Virus record (IMG/VR): IMGVR_UViG_3300032238_001861
Coordinates: 1 to 46,362 of that record
Source of the DNA: a virus
Length of the DNA stretch: 46,362 nucleotides
Direction: 5' to 3' (one strand)
Part shown: one piece after another, positions 1 through 8,304 of the stretch
Layout of the letters: each line of letters starts with the position of its first letter
Numbering within the stretch: position 1 is the first letter of the stretch
Made by a program: the position numbers and the translations under genes
Notes under the pieces: generated by a model
Databases searched by the model: none
Seen by the model: the letters and a program-made list of their open reading frames with translations, nothing else
What the model was told of the DNA's origin: nothing

Positions 1-3000
1 CCAGGAGTAGTAGTTATATCAGGTGAGATTAAGTTGCCTTCAGGATCCTCAGGTAGCTCGGAGTATCCCCTTACTACGTAATCAAACCTTGATATATTTT
101 CATCTTCTGATGAATTTAATTGATCAGCAGCTTCAAAAAGATCCAAATATGAATTACCGGGGGAGTCACTCTCTGTAAAGACAATACCAGTGGTTTCCTG
201 TGTGATTCTTATTCTATCACCATATTGTAAAGAATATAAATCGAACCCACCTAGCCAATCATTATGATAGTCATACATATCCCAAGTATGAGCATAAGCC
301 TTAGCAAATTCAAAGTCCTCGAAAGTGTCCCAACACAACTTCTTCGTACCCCAATATTTCATTTCAGCTTTAGGAAGAGTTCCAAAATCATATTCAACAT
401 AGTCCTCAGTTTGATTAGATCCTCCTGAAAATGATGTTGAAGTTGGGGTTGCACTAATAGAACCAGACACTTGTATAGTAAGGGACTTTCCGTTCCATAA
501 TGATCCACTGTCATTAGGAGCCTGTATCACAAAAGTTTTATCTCCAGAAGTGATTACCGAATCAGTGAGACTAATAATCTTGTATTTAGGCTCTAAAGCA
601 GAATTATTAATGGTACTGTATATTAAGCTACAAGTGGATTCTATATCTCCTTGAAAATTACAATCTGCTATCTTTTTGGAATCTGCAAATATTTTGATGT
701 TTCCAGGACCATAAACAGAACCACCACTTATAGGGGCTATAACTATTTCAGGAATCTGGAAAGTTGTAGTACTTAGTACTACTATCTCATATTGTCCATA
801 GGGATCTCCAGAGGAATCTAAAATCCATACTGTATCACCAGTTAAAAAACCATGAGATAAGGATGTTGTCACAACTGCTAAATCGTATCCCCCACTTACT
901 AAAGAACTTTGAATTGTAGATACTGCTTTAGATGCTACATTTAATTCAAAAGTAGTTGTTGCTTTTACCTCTGGAATTTTGGACAAAACTTCACAGGATT
1001 GTCCCTCATTAAAATTATTAGAATACTCCGGGAAGTTCTGTATAAAATCAGAAATTAAAGTTGTTTCGTCGGTATTTTCAACTGGCCAAATCCATTGGGA
1101 AGGATAACTTTCCCACTTTAAAGGCATATCATCCCAATCATATTTTTCTGATTGTCTAAACCTAGTAATAGTGTTTAATTCAATTTCTCTCCTATCAACT
1201 GTGATTACACTTCTCTTGATGCCTAGCGAAATAGAATTTAAAGTGTCCCACACCCTGCATTTCACATTATAATTCCCAGTATAAGGTAAGAAATGAACAA
1301 TAGTTTCTAATTCAGGAAGACCCCCTCTAATTTGGAAATAATAAGGTCTATCATCTTCCTTGTAAATTGTCCACTCTATTTCATAAAAATCCAAATACGG
1401 TAACCTAGACCAAGAATAAAACCCTCCAGAGTTAACATAGTTTAGGAAGTATGTGTAGGTATAAGGAGAGAAAGTTATATTAGTAGGACTAACATTCCAA
1501 CTAGAATAACTTCCCGATCCTCTGGTGCTGATTACTTGGATAGTAATCATTCCAGTACCTGTGTTATATCCTCCAGGAATAACATATCCCAAGCACAGAT
1601 TTCCAGGAGAAGTATCTGATTCTACTCTTACAAAAACATTATCAGTTGCAGATTCAAACCAATCATTACCTGAACCTATATTGATTGAAATGGTTTGTGG
1701 GAAAGTACTACTCAAAGTAAAACTTGTAGCACAAGTTACAGTTTGAAAAGGTGTCCCAGGATTATCGCTAACTGTTCCTGTGTAACTTGCAATAGTAAAC
1801 TGATCTGTAGTTATTGTTGGATCTAGAGTTTCCCAACATGCACTAATTTCATCCCAAGCAAGGTCAAAGGTAGAATCCTTAATTATAACCGGACAACCCG
1901 CAGGGAAAACATGTTCCGTTCCTGTCGAGAAAAGTTGATATCCAGGGTAATCGTAATCCCCATCACCTAAAAATTTAGGCATATCTCCATTTTCCACGTC
2001 CTGATAAAATGACTCTATAGCAGTTTTAAATGGAGTGATAGAATCCAGGGGATATTCCTGGAAGAATGAATAAGGATCTACAGTGTTTCCGTAATAGCTT
2101 ATTCCTGGTTCAGTTCCATTAATTGCAGGATAAAGAAGAGATTCCTGATTTGGTTTTGTATAAAAAACTCTTAAATCCTCAACGTATCCCTTTTCAGGAA
2201 AAACTGTGAAATCTACTTTTATACCAGATTTGATTTCACTTATTCCTAATTGATCAATCCAACCCCTCGTTTTGTAGATGTTGAAATAAACACCTTCCCC
2301 TGTAATATCTACTATCCTTGCATTTAGAGGAAGATAATCTCTTTTTAATCTTTCCTTAAGTCCAAAAAGTTTAATTAAAACCTCTTCCGGACTAAATAAA
2401 AAAGCGTCTTCAACTACGGGATATCCAAATTCGTCCTCATCAACAGACTCATTTACACGGTTGATATCATAGAATAGGCCAAAAAGAGAAGTCTTCTTAT
2501 ACGATTTTGAAGGAAAGACTTCTTCAAACTGTTTTTTTAAACCAAACGTACCATCTGATTTTTTACCATAGATTTCAACCTGTTTAAACTTACCTTCGTT
2601 TTCATCTTTCAAAAGACTACTAATTAAAGATAAAGAATCTTGCCCCTGTAAATTTTTAGTAGAAAGCTCTTTTAACATCTTAGAGTTTTGCTGCAAAGGT
2701 GTTAATACAGTTGCGGAATCTTTCTTGATATTTAACCAATATTCCTTGACCCTTAAATCATAATACCCGAAAAATTTAATTGCATTGAATAGGGATTTAT
2801 ACGATCCAAGATAAGGGAAAATACTTTCTCCTGTTAAAAGGAGCTCTTTCCTTTTTTGGTTGATCACCTGGAAATCTGGAAGAGGTTCTTTAATATCTGT
2901 TTCTCTAACTATAAAAGAATCTTCTACTACAAATGATCTTCCAAAATTTTCTAAAATAACACCTAATCTAGAATCCTCCCCTTCTACCTCTCCGTGGAAA

Positions 3001-3536
3001 TTAACACGGAGTATAGTTACTGGGTTGTCTGGATCTGTGTAATCTTCTAAAATAAGAACCCTATCATAAACACCCTCGTTATCAGAATTAAGAGCTATAT
3101 TAATTTGCATCGAGGATGAAGTGATCTCTGAAGTTATCACTATACCCGAAGGTGAATCCAAGGCGTCCCCTGGAACTACCTCGGGAAAAAATTCTACATT
3201 TCCTGCTTTTACTAATATTGGAGCATCGAGGTCTCCATCTACTCCTAGCTCATAAGTATAAATTATCGAAGAAACATCTATTTTTTCATCATAATCAGAT
3301 TCCCATCTTGTCCTCCAGACAGGAGAACCTGGACTAACTCCATAGCTGTGAGGAAATCCATATTTAGTTTCAGAAAGATTATCTAAAAATTTTTCAATAA
3401 TGAAAATATGCTCTATCTCGAAAAGTTTTTCAGAGACAATAGGGAAAAGTACTGAGCCTTCCCAATAATTTCCATTCCACTCGAAATTATATTGCTCTCC
3501 CTGTTTATCGAAAAATAATAGATTTTGATTAACCAT
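1..3536 (-). CDS. Large baseplate/tail structural protein, gp7-like position (3' end outside window)
   Basis: An open minus-strand frame starts at ATG 3536 and runs without a stop off the left edge, giving at least 1178 residues. The N-terminus (MVNQNLLFFDKQGEQYNFEW) leads into a region rich in Trp and Tyr, as in virion proteins. Around residues 680-740 there is an immunoglobulin/PKD-like stretch containing GNYNVKCRVWDTLN, followed by beta-rich Ser/Thr-rich sequence. The start lies one base after the stop of the 82-aa gene. The order gp25, gp6, small gene, giant gene recalls the T4 wedge cluster, where gp7 (about 1030 aa) is the large wedge initiator. The gp7 role is inferred from position and size only. 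It could instead be a fibre-attachment protein. Confidence 0.65.
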   Translation of the reverse strand, partial: MVNQNLLFFDKQGEQYNFEWNGNYWEGSVLFPIVSEKLFEIEHIFIIEKFLDNLSETKYGFPHSYGVSPGSPVWRTRWESDYDEKIDVSSIIYTYELGVDGDLDAPILVKAGNVEFFPEVVPGDALDSPSGIVITSEITSSSMQINIALNSDNEGVYDRVLILEDYTDPDNPVTILRVNFHGEVEGEDSRLGVILENFGRSFVVEDSFIVRETDIKEPLPDFQVINQKRKELLLTGESIFPYLGSYKSLFNAIKFFGYYDLRVKEYWLNIKKDSATVLTPLQQNSKMLKELSTKNLQGQDSLSLISSLLKDENEGKFKQVEIYGKKSDGTFGLKKQFEEVFPSKSYKKTSLFGLFYDINRVNESVDEDEFGYPVVEDAFLFSPEEVLIKLFGLKERLKRDYLPLNARIVDITGEGVYFNIYKTRGWIDQLGISEIKSGIKVDFTVFPEKGYVEDLRVFYTKPNQESLLYPAINGTEPGISYYGNTVDPYSFFQEYPLDSITPFKTAIESFYQDVENGDMPKFLGDGDYDYPGYQLFSTGTEHVFPAGCPVIIKDSTFDLAWDEISACWETLDPTITTDQFTIASYTGTVSDNPGTPFQTVTCATSFTLSSTFPQTISINIGSGNDWFESATDNVFVRVESDTSPGNLCLGYVIPGGYNTGTGMITIQVISTRGSGSYSSWNVSPTNITFSPYTYTYFLNYVNSGGFYSWSRLPYLDFYEIEWTIYKEDDRPYYFQIRGGLPELETIVHFLPYTGNYNVKCRVWDTLNSISLGIKRSVITVDRREIELNTITRFRQSEKYDWDDMPLKWESYPSQWIWPVENTDETTLISDFIQNFPEYSNNFNEGQSCEVLSKIPEVKATTTFELNVASKAVSTIQSSLVSGGYDLAVVTTSLSHGFLTGDTVWILDSSGDPYGQYEIVVLSTTTFQIPEIVIAPISGGSVYGPGNIKIFADSKKIADCNFQGDIESTCSLIYSTINNSALEPKYKIISLTDSVITSGDKTFVIQAPNDSGSLWNGKSLTIQVSGSISATPTSTSFSGGSNQTEDYVEYDFGTLPKAEMKYWGTKKLCWDTFEDFEFAKAYAHTWDMYDYHNDWLGGFDLYSLQYGDRIRITQETTGIVFTESDSPGNSYLDLFEAADQLNSSEDENISRFDYVVRGYSELPEDPEGNLISPDITTTP

Positions 3537-3537
3537 C

Positions 3538-3786
3538 TTATCTCACATACTTATTGTTTTTAGGAACTGTATAATTTATATAGTTCTTTATGTATTTTGT
3601 AGTTTCGAATAATTGATAAACTACTTTTTCAATGCTATTTAAAATCAAAATTCTATTTTCATCACCTTGTAGAACCTGGTTTGATAGGGTCTTTTCAAAT
3701 ATTTTTCCCTCATAATCAAATCCCACATTAGATCTAATATCATTTTGTGATTTTATAAATTCGTACCAGCTAGGTTTATTTGCCAT
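3538..3786 (-). CDS. Small protein between gp6-like and giant baseplate genes
   Basis: This encodes 82 residues and is soluble, with mixed charge and a basic C-terminus. I do not recognise the family. It starts two bases after the stop of the gp6-like gene and stops one base before the next start, so it is clearly translated within the baseplate operon. It carries the phrase KPSWYEFIKSQNDIRSN, and WYEF is a pattern often seen near the start of small wedge proteins. By position it could be a small wedge or accessory component. Its size is far below T4 gp53 (196 aa), so I do not assign that name. Confidence 0.6.
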   Translation of the reverse strand: MANKPSWYEFIKSQNDIRSNVGFDYEGKIFEKTLSNQVLQGDENRILILNSIEKVVYQLFETTKYIKNYINYTVPKNNKYVR

Positions 3787-3788
3787 AA

Positions 3789-5486
3789 TTAATTACCAGT
3801 TTTTAAAGAGTTTTTTAGTATGCTGTTAACCTTAGTGTTATAGGTTACAGGAACTATCGATCTTACATCTACGTTTACTGAAGATAATGTTTGCATGCTT
3901 GCTCCATAATCATAATAAACTCCGTTTCTATCCTCCCATCCCCCAGATATTACTACGATTTGATCTTTACCCATTACGATATCACCAAATTCATCAAAAC
4001 CTATATCCGGAGCATTTGGATTTCCTGCTTTTGCTGCTTCGTTTTCTTGACCAACAAAATAAAGAGAAACTGAATCTATCCCCTCTATGCCTTCGATTGC
4101 AGCAACTAGATCAGATCTTGGTATTTTATCTCTTCTTCTTATATTTAAGAAGTAATCGCTTAAGGTGTTAGTTATCTCAGTTTTAATCGTATCAGGATCA
4201 TTACCTTCAAAGATAGTTATAGCGATATTTACAACATATTTAATTATAATAGGATCCAATATTTTAACCACAGTCGTTACTATCTTTTGCCCGCTCTCAT
4301 CTAATAGCTGATAAATCCTATCAATTTGGGGACCTGTGAGTTTAAATCTAGAAAGCGGAATATCAAAGTATGTTTCGTTACTTTTAAGTGTAAGCTGTAT
4401 ATCTGGGACTAATATCAAATAGATGATATTATCATCGTCTATGTATTGGTCATCGAATGTTGTAAAAGCCTCTATTATAGAGAACTGACCAAATTTTTCA
4501 AAGAATGTAATGTAATTCGTGGGATTAGCAAGAACAAAGCTTCTTGATGTTTTAGGGGCTATTAATCTGGTTAAATCTATAGGTTCCTGATTAGCACCTA
4601 GTTGGGGAGCTATAGTGCAAGTAACCTGCAAATAATCTTGAAGTGTAATATTTCTACCAAAAAGATCCGTCCCGTCTGAATCAAATCTAAAAATAACCTT
4701 AGCAGAATCCTCAACTAAGATGTTACCAAAAGCACCAGTAGATTCTAAATAATCAACCTCTATTATAGCACCAGCAGGAGGTGGAAATCCAAAATCAACA
4801 GTTCCGAAAAATATATCAATACCAGAAACAAGAGAACTCTTAACTAGAAATCCCTTGGCGTTTCTTGGTATATCATAGAGCGAATCATATCTTCTCCATT
4901 CTTCTCCGTTTACCTTAACGGACACCTCAAAATTTTCGATACTAGAAGTTCCCCTCGAAGAAATGTTATAACTCTGCAATCTTGTACCATCTGCAGTGTA
5001 TTGATTCGTATTTATTGTTCCTTCAACTATAGAACAAATTATCTTGGCAGAAGGATCTAAATTTAATCTTAAATACTCCTGGTTTAATTTAATCAAATAC
5101 GTTTTTCCGTTGTTGACGCATCTAATTTCGGAATTGTTTGGAAGTAGTATAGCACCACCGCCAATTTGTTCAAATCCTTTCCCGTTCCAGTTAATTACAA
5201 CCTCACCCTTAGCAGAAATTGCCCTGGTTGGATTATGTCCAGCAAGGGTAGCAAGACCATAAATAGATGATTCCCTGGTTGCTTGATTTATATTTAATTC
5301 TGTTATTGAGTCCTCAATAAAAAACAGAATCATCTGGCTTAAATTTTCTAAAACAAATATTATCTGTCCCCAAACTGAAGCAACAGTAAATAGCTGTTCC
5401 GACATGGAATATCTAGCCTGAATAAGATCAAACGTTTGACTTAATAGATCTGCTATTTTTGCTTTATTTTTTTGTAATAAATCCAT
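3789..5486 (-). CDS. gp6: Baseplate wedge protein, gp6/J-like
   Basis: This 565-residue protein has the profile of a T4 gp6/baseplate J-like wedge subunit, which forms the inner iris ring of the baseplate that changes shape on contraction. The N-terminus is helical (about residues 1-75). The middle is beta-rich. The C-terminal part carries the typical iterated fold with AIEGIEGIDSVSLYFVGQ near residues 460-477, the IEG-GV turn common to J-like proteins. T4 gp6 is 660 aa. The gene starts one base after the gp25-like stop, as in many T4-type and P2-type phages where gp25/W precedes gp6/J. It lacks a Shine-Dalgarno sequence. Confidence 0.82.
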   Translation of the reverse strand: MDLLQKNKAKIADLLSQTFDLIQARYSMSEQLFTVASVWGQIIFVLENLSQMILFFIEDSITELNINQATRESSIYGLATLAGHNPTRAISAKGEVVINWNGKGFEQIGGGAILLPNNSEIRCVNNGKTYLIKLNQEYLRLNLDPSAKIICSIVEGTINTNQYTADGTRLQSYNISSRGTSSIENFEVSVKVNGEEWRRYDSLYDIPRNAKGFLVKSSLVSGIDIFFGTVDFGFPPPAGAIIEVDYLESTGAFGNILVEDSAKVIFRFDSDGTDLFGRNITLQDYLQVTCTIAPQLGANQEPIDLTRLIAPKTSRSFVLANPTNYITFFEKFGQFSIIEAFTTFDDQYIDDDNIIYLILVPDIQLTLKSNETYFDIPLSRFKLTGPQIDRIYQLLDESGQKIVTTVVKILDPIIIKYVVNIAITIFEGNDPDTIKTEITNTLSDYFLNIRRRDKIPRSDLVAAIEGIEGIDSVSLYFVGQENEAAKAGNPNAPDIGFDEFGDIVMGKDQIVVISGGWEDRNGVYYDYGASMQTLSSVNVDVRSIVPVTYNTKVNSILKNSLKTGN

Positions 5487-5487
5487 T

Positions 5488-5859
5488 TTAAATTATTTTA
5501 ATTCCAAGTATCGGATTACCCTTGATAGCAAAATCTATAACGCAGGAATCCCTTGTATCACCTTTGAAAAATCCCACGGTAAAATCAACATCGAATTTAG
5601 TCCCTGCAAGGGGAACATAAGTTAGAAGGTGTATTCTGATAGCTCTTTCCAATGTGCCTTGATCTACACCAAACTCAAATAATAAACTCTCTAAATCTAT
5701 CCCGAAATAGGGATCTCCTAAAACTTCACCAGGAGACGTCATCATACACTGCTTTATCATACCGATAAGGATTTCGACCTCATCGTCGGTGTGTAATTGA
5801 CCGCTTTTGTAATTAGGGTCTCCAGGATTTCTAGGATAGATTTCAGAATACCTTGCCAT
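5488..5859 (-). CDS. gp25: Baseplate wedge protein gp25 (GPW/gp25 family)
   Basis: This 123-residue protein matches the GPW/gp25 family in size and pattern. This wedge protein forms the core bundle with gp6 and nucleates the sheath. The family signature, a Pro-Gly-Glu turn followed by the first helix-strand unit, is visible as MTSPGEVLGDPYFGIDLESL near residues 40-59. It is followed by an amphipathic helix (GTLERAIRIHLLTYVP) and a beta C-terminus. T4 gp25 is 132 aa. It directly precedes the gp6-like gene. An ATATATAG motif lies 7-15 bases upstream of the ATG, so this gene may head the gp25-gp6-gp7-like transcript. Confidence 0.85.
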   Translation of the reverse strand: MARYSEIYPRNPGDPNYKSGQLHTDDEVEILIGMIKQCMMTSPGEVLGDPYFGIDLESLLFEFGVDQGTLERAIRIHLLTYVPLAGTKFDVDFTVGFFKGDTRDSCVIDFAIKGNPILGIKII

Positions 5860-5865
5860 CTTGCT

Positions 5866-5875
5866 CTATATATTC
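5866..5875 (-). promoter_or_regulatory. Candidate late promoter (GAATATATAG) upstream of gp25
   Basis: On the minus strand the sequence reads GAATATATAG, ending six bases before the ATG at 5859. The same ten bases occur upstream of the amidoligase gene at 9748-9757. By analogy with the T4 late -10 element TATAAATA, this would start transcription at or very near the start codon. The promoter role is inferred from its recurrence at unit starts. Confidence 0.45.
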
Positions 5876-5929
5876 AAAGAAATAAAAGGCATTAATTATC
5901 CGGTCCTATCTTAAGAAATCTATTTTGTC

Positions 5930-6055
5930 CTAATTTTTCCCTTGTGCAACATACCAGTCATAATTATACTTTGTAAATCCTTGAGGTTTCCCCTTAAATA
6001 CAAAAACATTAGAACTATTCCAATATACCCAGGGGATATTTTTTTCATTCATCAT
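5930..6055 (-). CDS. 41-aa reading frame; probable second half of a TGA-split gene
   Basis: This frame begins with tandem ATGs at 6055 and ends at TAG 5930-5932, encoding 41 residues (MMNEKNIPWVYWNSSNVFVF...). It starts immediately after, and in the same frame as, the TGA stop of the 64-residue frame upstream. The YWNSS followed by an aromatic VFVFKG strand and a C-terminal Y-WYV looks like the second half of the small DUF1566/Lcl-type phage domain (YWSSS...), whose first half fits the upstream frame. It could be a nonsense-broken gene, a readthrough product or a separately translated peptide. The family match is from pattern only. Confidence 0.4.
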   Translation of the reverse strand: MMNEKNIPWVYWNSSNVFVFKGKPQGFTKYNYDWYVAQGKN

Positions 6056-6250
6056 TCAATACTCACAGTGTGAAAAATTTAAAATCCCAAGTTCTCTAAT
6101 TTCGATATTTAAATAAAGCATTTCAGGGAAAGATAAAAATCTTGCACCTGATCCAAATTCCTTTATTTTATTTTTAGAATCTTTAAAATTTAGAAAAAAT
6201 ACCTCGGAAAATATTTTAAAATTCCCTATGTTGACGAATCTACCCTCCAT
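6056..6250 (-). CDS. 64-aa protein; probable first half of a TGA-split DUF1566-like gene
   Basis: This encodes 64 residues, MEGRFVNIGNFKIFSEVFFL onward. The pattern KNKIKEFGSGARFLSFPEML resembles the 'LG.GWRLPT..EL' core of DUF1566/Lcl-type domains, and LGILNFS resembles the following 'IGGFS' turn. In that family a YWSSS motif should follow. It does, but only after the in-frame TGA at 6056-6058, in the next 41-residue frame. The start is supported by a GATATATAAAAT motif just upstream. Function unknown. The family call is a weak pattern match and the gene may be a nonsense pseudogene. Confidence 0.45.
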   Translation of the reverse strand: MEGRFVNIGNFKIFSEVFFLNFKDSKNKIKEFGSGARFLSFPEMLYLNIEIRELGILNFSHCEY

Positions 6251-6252
6251 AT

Positions 6253-6264
6253 TTTATATATCGG
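6253..6264 (-). promoter_or_regulatory. Candidate late promoter (GATATATAAAA)
   Basis: The minus strand reads CCGATATATAAA, one to three bases before the ATG at 6250. It has the same ATATATA core found before other unit-leading genes. At T4 late geometry the transcript would begin at or inside the start codon, so either the spacing differs or the leader is extremely short. Confidence 0.35.
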
Positions 6265-6272
6265 AAAAAATA

Positions 6273-7478
6273 TCACTTTATAGTTTTTTCTCCTTTTGAA
6301 TCATAGACCCAAAATTCAAAAGAAATCCCCAGATCAAGGCATGCTTGTTTTTTTGCTTTATTTATAGATATATTAGTTTCATATGTGTATTTAGACTTAA
6401 CCTCTATTATTTTGTTATCCCTAATCAAATAAATATCCGGATAATACTTTCTTTTCTTCCTCTCTGAATCTAAATACCATATTGTACCTGTGTGAGATTC
6501 AATCTCTTTACTAGATACAATTATTTCATCTTCGATATATCCCGTATCTAAAAGTTCATTTAAAGCGAATCCCTCGTACCCCTGTATTTTTTCAATCCTA
6601 CCAGAGGGAAAAACAAAAATCTTTTTCTTATATGACGTGTTTAAAGATTTTTCAAATGAAGGAGTGTAGTGCATAACCTGCTCCACCCCATATTTTTTAA
6701 GCATAGATTCTTTAAATTTTTTCTTAAAATCCTCACTTTGTACATACCAATCAGTACCTCTTTTTCTTCTGTTCGTTTCTTTAGATTTATTCTTTATCTC
6801 CTCCGAGCACATACTGGAATTTCCCCCGTATTTTAAATTATTGGTTATTCTAGATTTTTCTTTTACTTCTGAATTATCCAATGCGTGCTCAAATCCATAT
6901 TTTTCTTTGTTTGTTTTTCTTTTCTTATCCTGTGTTTCTTTTAGTTTAGTTGGATGTCCTCCGTATTTTTTATCAAAAGTCTCTTTAATCTTTTCTTTGA
7001 ATTCTTCAGTCTCTGTATAAAAATCTACTCCGTATTTTTTCCTGTTATTTTCCTTAATTTTTTCTAAAGCTCCTGGCACCTCCATAGGATTAGTGGTACC
7101 GTGATTTTCCATCATTTTAGAACGTGTTTTTTCTAAATTGTATTTTTTATTACAGAAATCGGACATACACGTACCATAATAATTAACAGAATTAGTGGGT
7201 TTTATCCCATATCTGTCTATAGAAAACTTGGGTTTTTTTGCAAACACTCTAGGGGATTCGCAGTAAGGGCAAACCTCTATTTCATAGAAGCTATACCAAA
7301 CATGATAAAATCTCTGTTGTATAGAGATTTTATCAGATTCGTAAATTAAGTCAAGGAATGATGTAAGTGATTTTAGTTGAGATATAGAATCTTGATCCTT
7401 AGGAAGATCTCTCATTATAGTTCCGAAAGCTTTACCGGTCTTAGATCTCCACCCTTCGATTTTTTGTAATATACACAT
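6273..7478 (-). CDS. Free-standing homing-type endonuclease with KYG repeats and PD-(D/E)XK core
   Basis: This is a 401-residue protein. Residues 70-109 hold four cysteines (C70, C73, C104, C109) typical of a zinc finger. Residues about 115-300 are a run of roughly 27-residue repeats ending in KYG/KYGG/RKYGV, a charged helical array seen in intron- and phage-borne endonucleases, where it is thought to bind DNA. The C-terminus carries a nuclease core, PD at 347-348 followed by E359-V-K361 within KIIEVKS. This fits a selfish endonuclease inserted between structural genes. A GGATATATAAT motif lies upstream. The nuclease fold is read from the motif, and the exact family is uncertain. Confidence 0.72.
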   Translation of the reverse strand: MCILQKIEGWRSKTGKAFGTIMRDLPKDQDSISQLKSLTSFLDLIYESDKISIQQRFYHVWYSFYEIEVCPYCESPRVFAKKPKFSIDRYGIKPTNSVNYYGTCMSDFCNKKYNLEKTRSKMMENHGTTNPMEVPGALEKIKENNRKKYGVDFYTETEEFKEKIKETFDKKYGGHPTKLKETQDKKRKTNKEKYGFEHALDNSEVKEKSRITNNLKYGGNSSMCSEEIKNKSKETNRRKRGTDWYVQSEDFKKKFKESMLKKYGVEQVMHYTPSFEKSLNTSYKKKIFVFPSGRIEKIQGYEGFALNELLDTGYIEDEIIVSSKEIESHTGTIWYLDSERKKRKYYPDIYLIRDNKIIEVKSKYTYETNISINKAKKQACLDLGISFEFWVYDSKGEKTIK

Positions 7479-7493
7479 TGGACATTTTTAATA

Positions 7494-7503
7494 TTATATA
7501 TCC
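7494..7503 (-). promoter_or_regulatory. Candidate late promoter (GGATATATAA) for the endonuclease gene
   Basis: The minus strand reads GGATATATAA, 15 bases before the chosen ATG at 7478. An ATG at 7485 is out of frame with the endonuclease, so the longer leader is real if the motif is a promoter. The role is inferred from recurrence of the ATATATA core. Confidence 0.38.
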
Positions 7504-7519
7504 AATACCTATTAATATC

Positions 7520-8299
7520 TCAATTCCACTGCAAAAAATATGAAGGCGTGTTCTCATCTTTGATCATCTGAATAATCTCATTTTTTTCAGTTGTACCTAA
7601 AGATTGGATGTTATTATAATTAACACGAACTCCACCAGGAAGATTGTATTCAAATGTTCCTAATAATCTACCTATATTGATCTTGGCTTCAGCTAAGACA
7701 TATCTAACAAACAATTCGTCATCATATAAGCTTTCTTCAGGTATAGCTATATAAGCTCTTACCCCAACATCTATACCAGTGTAAAGCACTTCTGTAGTAC
7801 CTGCTGAAGTTGTATTTGTTCTTGCTGGGTCTCTACCATTAATTGTTAATTTCTTTGTGTTTTTATTGAAATTAAAGGCAAAGCTTTCAAGAAGATATGC
7901 TTTTGCAAGATCGAAGAATGAATATAAAACTGTTCTATAAACAAGATTATCACCAACGAAAGGGGAAAGCATAAGTTCAGATCCTAGTAATTTAGAATCT
8001 CCAAAGTCTTTATCAGGGGTACCTATAAGTCCAGACCCGTTTACTTCTCTAACATCGTAAACAGATACCACACAAGATGGTAGTTGTATCTGTCTTGTTG
8101 CTCTAAATGCAGGAGCAGAAAATAATTCCCTACCAAGAACAAAGATTCTATCCTCTACTGCATATTGATAATTATCATAAAAATAAGCTCTCGCTCTTTT
8201 TATAATCCTTTTTATCTCCTGGTCGTTGAGGTTGTAAGGGAGGGAACAAGAGTGCGATATTTCGTCTCTAACTTCCTGAATAAGATCTGCTTCTGTCAT
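7520..8299 (-). CDS. Virion structural protein, possibly neck/connector-like
   Basis: This 259-residue soluble protein lies among structural genes. The N-terminus (EADLIQEVRDEIS...NDQEIKRIIKRAR) is helical, the centre beta-rich, and the C-terminus has a helix followed by LPGGVRVNYNNIQSLG and then a short helix ending SYFLQWN. A helical N-terminus, and a C-terminal 'GR..G.F...LPGG' phrase, recall small head-tail or neck proteins of large phages. The match is only to general pattern. It starts five bases after the stop of the amidoligase-like gene, so both are co-translated from the transcript starting near 9750. Confidence 0.5.
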   Translation of the reverse strand: MTEADLIQEVRDEISHSCSLPYNLNDQEIKRIIKRARAYFYDNYQYAVEDRIFVLGRELFSAPAFRATRQIQLPSCVVSVYDVREVNGSGLIGTPDKDFGDSKLLGSELMLSPFVGDNLVYRTVLYSFFDLAKAYLLESFAFNFNKNTKKLTINGRDPARTNTTSAGTTEVLYTGIDVGVRAYIAIPEESLYDDELFVRYVLAEAKINIGRLLGTFEYNLPGGVRVNYNNIQSLGTTEKNEIIQMIKDENTPSYFLQWN

Positions 8300-8304
8300 A
8301 GACT

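Noticed and set aside
3152-5262. Plus-strand frames of 60-94 codons opposite the baseplate genes
   Set aside because: They lie entirely within convincing minus-strand genes (giant baseplate protein and gp6-like), show no domain pattern or start context, and reflect mirrored codon structure.
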